Source: Chloroflexota bacterium
GTDB taxonomy: Bacteria > Chloroflexota > Dehalococcoidia > Lucifugimonadales > Australimonadaceae
Direction of reading: 5' to 3'
Length of the DNA: 5,915 bases
Assembly: GCA_026713505.1 (NCBI GenBank)
Contig: JAPOOH010000044.1
Span: 1 to 5,915, forward strand
Below the pieces are notes generated by a model. It saw only the letters and a program-made list of their open reading frames with translations, ran no database searches and was not told where the DNA came from. The translations under genes and the position numbers were made by a program. Below, one piece after another: positions 5,100-5,915 of the stretch. The first letter of the stretch is position 1, and each line of letters begins with the position of its first letter.

Positions 5100-5899
5100 C
5101 TAGCCCCGCGCGGGAGCGGCCTGCGGAAGCACCACGGCACGCAGTGGCGCCTCCCGCAAGGCGAGTGTCACCGCCACCACCAGCAGCATCCCCCCTGCTC
5201 CCGCCAGGGCGATGGGCGCGCCGGTCCCCTGCGCAACGCCGTTCATCAGCGCGCCGCCCACGGGCAGCAGGCCCCAGTGGACGCCGTACAGCGCCATGAC
5301 GCGCCCGCGCAGGCGGTCCTCCACCAGCATCTGCAGGATCACCTGCCCCGTCGTGATCTGCACGACCCCGAAGGTGCCCGAGAGGAACAGCAGGACGAGC
5401 GCGACCTCGAACCACGGCGCCAGCGCGAACGCAACGATCGTCGCCCCGAACAGTCCGCCCGAGCCCAGCAGCACGTGTCCCGCGCCTCGCTGCCTGAAGT
5501 AGCGCGAGTACACGAACAGCCCGGCCATGGCCCCCACGCCCGTCGACGAGTACATGAGGCCCAGCTCGCGAGCACCGACGTCGTACACCTCAACCTGGAA
5601 CACCGGAAACGTGAGCATGTATCCCTGGCCGAAGACGGACGCGGCGATCGCCAGTAGGATCAGCGGCCGGAAAACCGAGTGGCCCCACACGTACGCCGCG
5701 CCGGCCTTCAGGTCGCCCAGCATCGTGCCGTGCCTCCCTGCGGCTGCCTGTTGAGGATGCACCAGGCGCATCGCAGCCGCCATCGCTCCCGCCCCCGCAG
5801 CGGAGAGGAAGAAACTGGGCCCGGCTCCCGAAGCCGCGATGACGAACCCCGCGATAGACGGCGCAACGATGCGGGTTGCCGACCACGCCACCGACGTGA
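5100..5899 (-). CDS. MFS transporter (MFS_3/EntS-like exporter), C-terminal part
   Basis: The gene is cut by the right edge; its 5' end is missing. The GTG at 5891 is not a real start, because the frame continues as FTS-V-AWSATRIVAPSIAGF, the conserved ARIVGPAIAG-type segment found inside TM5 of MFS_3 members. Counting from that valine, TM5-6 occupy about 8-43, followed by a cytoplasmic loop (44-72). Six further membrane segments lie near 75-97, 110-128, 139-157, 161-188, 202-221 and 225-244. The loop EDRLRGRVMALYG (191-203) is the family's conserved DxxRGRVM signature before TM11. Relatives export siderophores, macrolides or other small compounds by proton antiport in the inner membrane; the substrate here is unknown. 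About one third of a ~400-residue protein is missing (TM1-4). The last true genomic base is probably 5899, since adapter sequence follows. Confidence 0.88.
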
Positions 5900-5915
5900 A
5901 GATCGGAAGAGCACA
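5900..5915 (+). other. Illumina TruSeq adapter remnant at the contig end
   Basis: The last 16 bases, AGATCGGAAGAGCACA, are identical to the first 16 bases of the Illumina TruSeq read-1 adapter. They abut the window's right edge, as expected when an untrimmed read end is built into a contig. An exact 16-base chance match at the very end is very unlikely. The first adapter base (5900) could also be genomic. Confidence 0.95.

Noticed and set aside
5708..5914. Minus-strand frame starting inside the last bases
   Set aside because: Its start lies in the adapter sequence and it is out of frame with the MFS transporter.

Overview
The window is a GC-rich stretch of bacterial DNA that reads like one contig from a metagenome or draft assembly. 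Its genes sit in short tight operons with GGAGG-type ribosome sites. The mix of an NMT1/THI5-type binding protein, several stand-alone cupins, a DUF2848 protein and a NUDIX enzyme would suit a free-living heterotroph such as an environmental Chloroflexota (Dehalococcoidia/SAR202-like) or an actinobacterium. That placement is a guess from gene style; no marker gene is present.

Left part (1-1511, plus strand): the 3' end of an ABC-transporter substrate-binding protein runs in from the left edge. A small cupin and a DUF2848 protein follow, closely spaced or overlapping, which suggests one uptake-and-catabolism operon. Middle (1527-2639, minus strand): a complete Fic-family protein with a DUF4172-type N-terminus, a built-in inhibitory motif, a canonical Fic active site and a C-terminal winged helix. 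It converges on the DUF2848 gene with only 15 bases between them.

The intergenic region 2640-3083 is the most unusual part. Next to the Fic gene lie several copies of CTCCGCAT/ATGCGGAG arranged as palindromes. They cover a good sigma70-type promoter whose predicted start point falls on or just before the Fic start codon, so the gene is probably self-repressed and its transcript leaderless or nearly so. Further right lies a second repeat family, TGTCGnATT. It has about eight direct units every 10-12 bases (one helical turn), plus inverted copies that give an imperfect 19-base inverted repeat around an inner hairpin. I cannot assign this structure to a known element.

Right part (3084-5075, plus strand): a two-domain cupin, a NUDIX hydrolase and a single-domain cupin follow with about 20 bases between them, likely one operon. 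A major facilitator (MFS) exporter lies convergent on the minus strand and is cut off at the right edge. The last 16 bases (5900-5915) match the start of the Illumina TruSeq adapter exactly, so the right edge is a sequencing artefact and not genome.
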